Source of the DNA: Xylophilus ampelinus
Lineage (GTDB): Bacteria > Pseudomonadota > Gammaproteobacteria > Burkholderiales > Burkholderiaceae_C
DNA: 64,000 nucleotides
NCBI RefSeq assembly: GCF_901875635.1
Contig: NZ_CABFMN010000084.1
Coordinates: 1-64,000, forward strand
Direction of reading: 5' to 3'
Shown: positions 61,849 to 64,000 of the stretch, one piece after another
Layout of the letters: every line of letters starts with the position of its first letter
How positions within the stretch are numbered: position 1 is the first letter of the stretch
Notes under the pieces: model-generated
The model's input: the letters and a program-made list of their open reading frames with translations, nothing else
The model's database searches: none
What the model was told of the DNA's origin: nothing
Program-made: the position numbers and the translations under genes

Positions 61849-62964
61849 ATGTCCACCACCGAATTCATCGTCCGCAAGTCTTCGCTGCCGGAAGCACGCC
61901 TGCACACGCGCGAGGACACCCCGCTCGCGCCGGGCCAGGTGCGCGTCGGCATCGACGCCTTCGCCCTCACGTCCAACAACATCACCTACGCGGCCTTCGG
62001 CGATGCGATGAGCTACTGGCAGTTCTTCCCGACGGCGGAAGACGGCTGGGGCCAGGTGCCGGTGTGGGGCTTCGGCCGCGTCGTGCAGTCGCTGCACCCG
62101 GGCGTGGCGGTGGGCGAGCGGCTCTACGGCTACTTCCCGATGGCCTCGCAGCTGGTGCTCACGCCGGACCGCCTCTCGCCGGAGCGCTTCACCGACGCGG
62201 CCGCGCACCGGGCCGAACTCCCGGCCGTCTACAACGTCTACTTCCGCTGCAACCGCGATCCGCTCTACACCGCCGACACCGAGGACGTGCAGGCCCTGCT
62301 GCGGCCGCTGTTCATCACCTCCTGGCTGATCGACGACTTCCTGGGCGACAACGACTTCTTCGGCGCTGGGGCCGACGGCGCGCCGATGGTGATCCTCTCG
62401 AGTGCCTCGAGCAAGACCGCCTACGGCACCGCCTTCCAGCTCGCGCAGCGGCCGGGCGTGCGGGTGGTGGGCCTCACCTCCGCCGCCAACCGCGCCTTCT
62501 GCGAAGGCCTGGGCTGCTACACGCAGGTGTTGGGCTATGACGAGCTCGACCGGCTGGACGCCGCCACGCCCTGCGTGTACGTGGACTTCGCAGGCAACGG
62601 CGAGTTGCGCCGCGCCATCCACGAGCGTTTCGCACAGCTGCGCTACAGCATGGTCATCGGCAACACGCACGTCGACCAGCGCGCGCCCGAGGGCAGCGCC
62701 AAGGCTTTGCCCGGCCCGCGGGCGACCTTCTTCTTCGCGCCGGCCCAGATCAAGAAGCGCACCGGCGAATGGGGCGCCGACACCTTCGGCCAGAAGCTGG
62801 CGCAGGCCTGGTTCGCCTTCACCGCGCGCGCGACGCAGGTCGACGCGCCCTGGCTGCGCGTGCAGCAGCACCGCGGCCCCGAAGCCGTGGCTCAGGCCTG
62901 GCAGGCCGTGCTCGCCGGCCGCGGCGATCCGCGCGACGGCCACATCCTCTCGCTGGCCGCCTGA
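61849..62964 (+). CDS. DUF2855 family protein (MDR-like fold)
   Basis: 371 residues. TPLAPGQVRVGIDAFALTSNNITYAAFGDAM, YWQFFPTAEDGWGQVPVWGFGRVVQS, VGERLYGYFPMASQLVLTP are typical of DUF2855, which looks like a medium-chain dehydrogenase/quinone oxidoreductase fold without the canonical zinc site. A dinucleotide-binding part may be MVILSSASSKTAYGTAFQLAQ. Function unknown; an NADPH-dependent reductase is plausible. Stands 31 bases before srkA on the same strand. Confidence 0.77.
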   Translation: MSTTEFIVRKSSLPEARLHTREDTPLAPGQVRVGIDAFALTSNNITYAAFGDAMSYWQFFPTAEDGWGQVPVWGFGRVVQSLHPGVAVGERLYGYFPMASQLVLTPDRLSPERFTDAAAHRAELPAVYNVYFRCNRDPLYTADTEDVQALLRPLFITSWLIDDFLGDNDFFGAGADGAPMVILSSASSKTAYGTAFQLAQRPGVRVVGLTSAANRAFCEGLGCYTQVLGYDELDRLDAATPCVYVDFAGNGELRRAIHERFAQLRYSMVIGNTHVDQRAPEGSAKALPGPRATFFFAPAQIKKRTGEWGADTFGQKLAQAWFAFTARATQVDAPWLRVQQHRGPEAVAQAWQAVLAGRGDPRDGHILSLAA

Positions 62965-62995
62965 ACCCGCAGAGCGCGAGGCGGACAATGGCGCG

Positions 62996-64000
62996 ATGCC
63001 CGACACCGCGCCCGCCACGCCCCACCCCTACGAATCGCTCACACCCGACGCGGTGCTCGACGCCCTGGCCGGCGTCGGCCTGTACGGCGACGGCCGACTG
63101 GTCCCGCTGAGCTCCTACGAGAACCGCGTCTACCAAGTCGGCATCGAGGACGAGAAGCCGGTGGTGGTCAAGTTCTACCGGCCCGGGCGCTGGAGCGACG
63201 CGCAGATCCAGGAAGAGCACGACTTCGCGCTCGAACTGGCCGCGGCGGAGGTGCCGATGGTGGCGCCTCGCGTCATCGACGGCCGCACGCTGCACCACCA
63301 CGCCGGCTTCGCCTTCAGCGTCAGTCCTTCGCGCGGTGGCCGTGCGCCGGAGCTCGACGACTTCGAGGTGCTGGAATGGATCGGCCGCTTCCTCGCGCGC
63401 ATCCACACCGTGGGCGCCAAGCGCCCCTTCGTGCACCGGCCGGCGCTCGACCTGAAGAACTTCGGCATCGATTCGCGCGACTGGCTGCTGGGCCACGAGA
63501 TGGTGCCGCTGGACGTGCAGAAGGACTGGGAGCGCGCCTGCAACGAAGCTCTCGATTTGATAGCTGCCACCGCCCTGTCCACGGGCGCTGGGGGCCGATT
63601 CGATTCGGAACTTCGGAGCCTGCGCCTGCACGGCGACTGCCACCCCGGCAACATCCTGTGGACGCCCACCGACCGTGAGGGCGGCGGCCCGCACTTCGTC
63701 GACCTCGACGATGCGCGCACCGGCTTCGCGGTGCAGGACCTGTGGATGCTGCTGTCGGGCGACCGCGCTCAACGCACCGGCCAGTTGAGCGGCCTGCTCG
63801 ACGGCTACGAGCAGTTCCGCGACTTCGACCGCCGCGAGCTCGCGCTCATCGAGCCGCTGCGCACCCTGCGCCTGCTGCACTACTCGGCCTGGCTGGCGCG
63901 GCGCTGGCAGGACCCGATCTTCCCGATCACCTTCCCCTGGTTCGGCAGCAGCGACTACTGGAAGGGCCAGATCCAGATGCTGCAGGACCAGTGCGAGGCG
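62996..64000 (+). CDS. srkA: Stress response Ser/Thr kinase SrkA (YihE/RdoA), 3' partial
   Basis: 335 residues within the window; the end is cut off by the window edge. Kinase-like APH fold: LVPLSSYENRVYQVGIED (glycine-loop region), VVVKFYRPGRWSDAQIQEEHDFALELA, HDFALEL, LRLHGDCHPGNILW (catalytic HGDxxxxN), HFVDLDDARTGFAVQDLWMLL (metal-binding Asp), GYEQFRDFD, LRLLHYSAWLARRWQDPIFPITFPWFG. Protects against envelope or oxidative stress in enterobacteria. Residues about 186-203 (ALDLIAATALSTGAGGRF) are encoded by a copy of the interspersed repeat, lying just before the HGD motif. Confidence 0.87.
   Translation, partial: MPDTAPATPHPYESLTPDAVLDALAGVGLYGDGRLVPLSSYENRVYQVGIEDEKPVVVKFYRPGRWSDAQIQEEHDFALELAAAEVPMVAPRVIDGRTLHHHAGFAFSVSPSRGGRAPELDDFEVLEWIGRFLARIHTVGAKRPFVHRPALDLKNFGIDSRDWLLGHEMVPLDVQKDWERACNEALDLIAATALSTGAGGRFDSELRSLRLHGDCHPGNILWTPTDREGGGPHFVDLDDARTGFAVQDLWMLLSGDRAQRTGQLSGLLDGYEQFRDFDRRELALIEPLRTLRLLHYSAWLARRWQDPIFPITFPWFGSSDYWKGQIQMLQDQCEA
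63550..63605 (+). repeat. Interspersed repeat, copy 7, inside srkA coding sequence
   Basis: CTCTCGATTTGATAGCTGCC, a spacer, then CACGGGCGCTGGGGGCCGATT match the family consensus (ATAGCTGC...GGGCGCTG...CCGATT). The left palindrome half is partly decayed. The frame of srkA is kept throughout. Confidence 0.75.

Noticed and set aside
1..64000. Search by eye for CRISPR arrays, tRNA or rRNA genes and complete insertion sequences
   Set aside because: No regularly spaced repeats, no cloverleaf with GGTTCGAATCC-type arm, no rRNA blocks and no transposase motifs were seen.

Overview
The window looks like chromosomal DNA of a high-G+C betaproteobacterium of the family Comamonadaceae (Variovorax or Acidovorax type). 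The evidence is gene content and order, very high third-position G+C, and many copies of a short interspersed repeat (a 'TTGCTAT..ATAGCTGC...GGGCGCTG' unit) that I associate with that family. No rRNA, tRNA, CRISPR array or intact insertion sequence is visible. No database search was possible, so all names come from motif recognition.

Layout. 1-1818 is the 3' part of a metal-dependent amidohydrolase gene. 1850-3540 is a lower-G+C islet with a two-gene unit: a HEPN-like plus winged-helix protein and a small basic partner. 3737-9952 is housekeeping and catabolism: DUF445 membrane protein, ArgE-type deacetylase, lipoprotein GlpQ, an M20 amidohydrolase and an M14-like peptidase. 9953-10765 is a composite of nested palindromes. 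10766-19708 holds AMP nucleosidase, glutathione reductase, an exported dikinase-like protein, a rhodanese, type III pantothenate kinase, an RhlE helicase with a small coupled gene, and a small exported protein. 19764-25949 holds an ArsR regulator beside a P450 remnant, an FMN-binding protein divergent from a LysR gene, a NodI/NodJ-type ABC exporter and PurT.

26073-33449 is a plus-strand catabolic run: carboxyltransferase, biotin carboxylase, a PECR-like SDR and two branched-type acyl-CoA dehydrogenases. It resembles the acyclic-terpene (Atu) or branched acyl-CoA pathway. An AtuA-family protein lies 14 kb further on beside an HSL-type esterase. 34177-37528 is a tripartite tricarboxylate transporter. 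38272-46502 is a complete branched-chain-type ABC importer operon (livH-M-G-F) with an embedded acyl-CoA synthetase, a substrate-binding protein and an AraC regulator. 49839-55576 holds an exported beta-propeller, 3-hydroxyacyl-CoA dehydrogenase, two enoyl-CoA hydratases and a serine hydrolase. 55699-56634 is the ohrR-ohr peroxide module. 56687-61751 is a LysR-controlled unit (acyl-CoA dehydrogenase, Bug receptor, CoA-transferase), followed by a DUF2855 protein and the start of srkA.

The shared theme is uptake and CoA-dependent breakdown of organic acids: two transporter systems, one acyl-CoA ligase, three acyl-CoA dehydrogenases, a biotin carboxylase, two hydratases, one hydroxyacyl-CoA dehydrogenase and one CoA-transferase.

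The most unusual non-coding signal is a family of large (about 180-600 bp) palindromic elements at 10033-10637, 37635-37878, 37968-38210, 42326-42504 and 42564-42844. Four of them share a core of about 55 bp while their long arms differ. They lie in gene gaps, including inside the liv operon. A second repeat family is embedded in the coding sequence of srkA and supplies the stop codon of the AraC gene.
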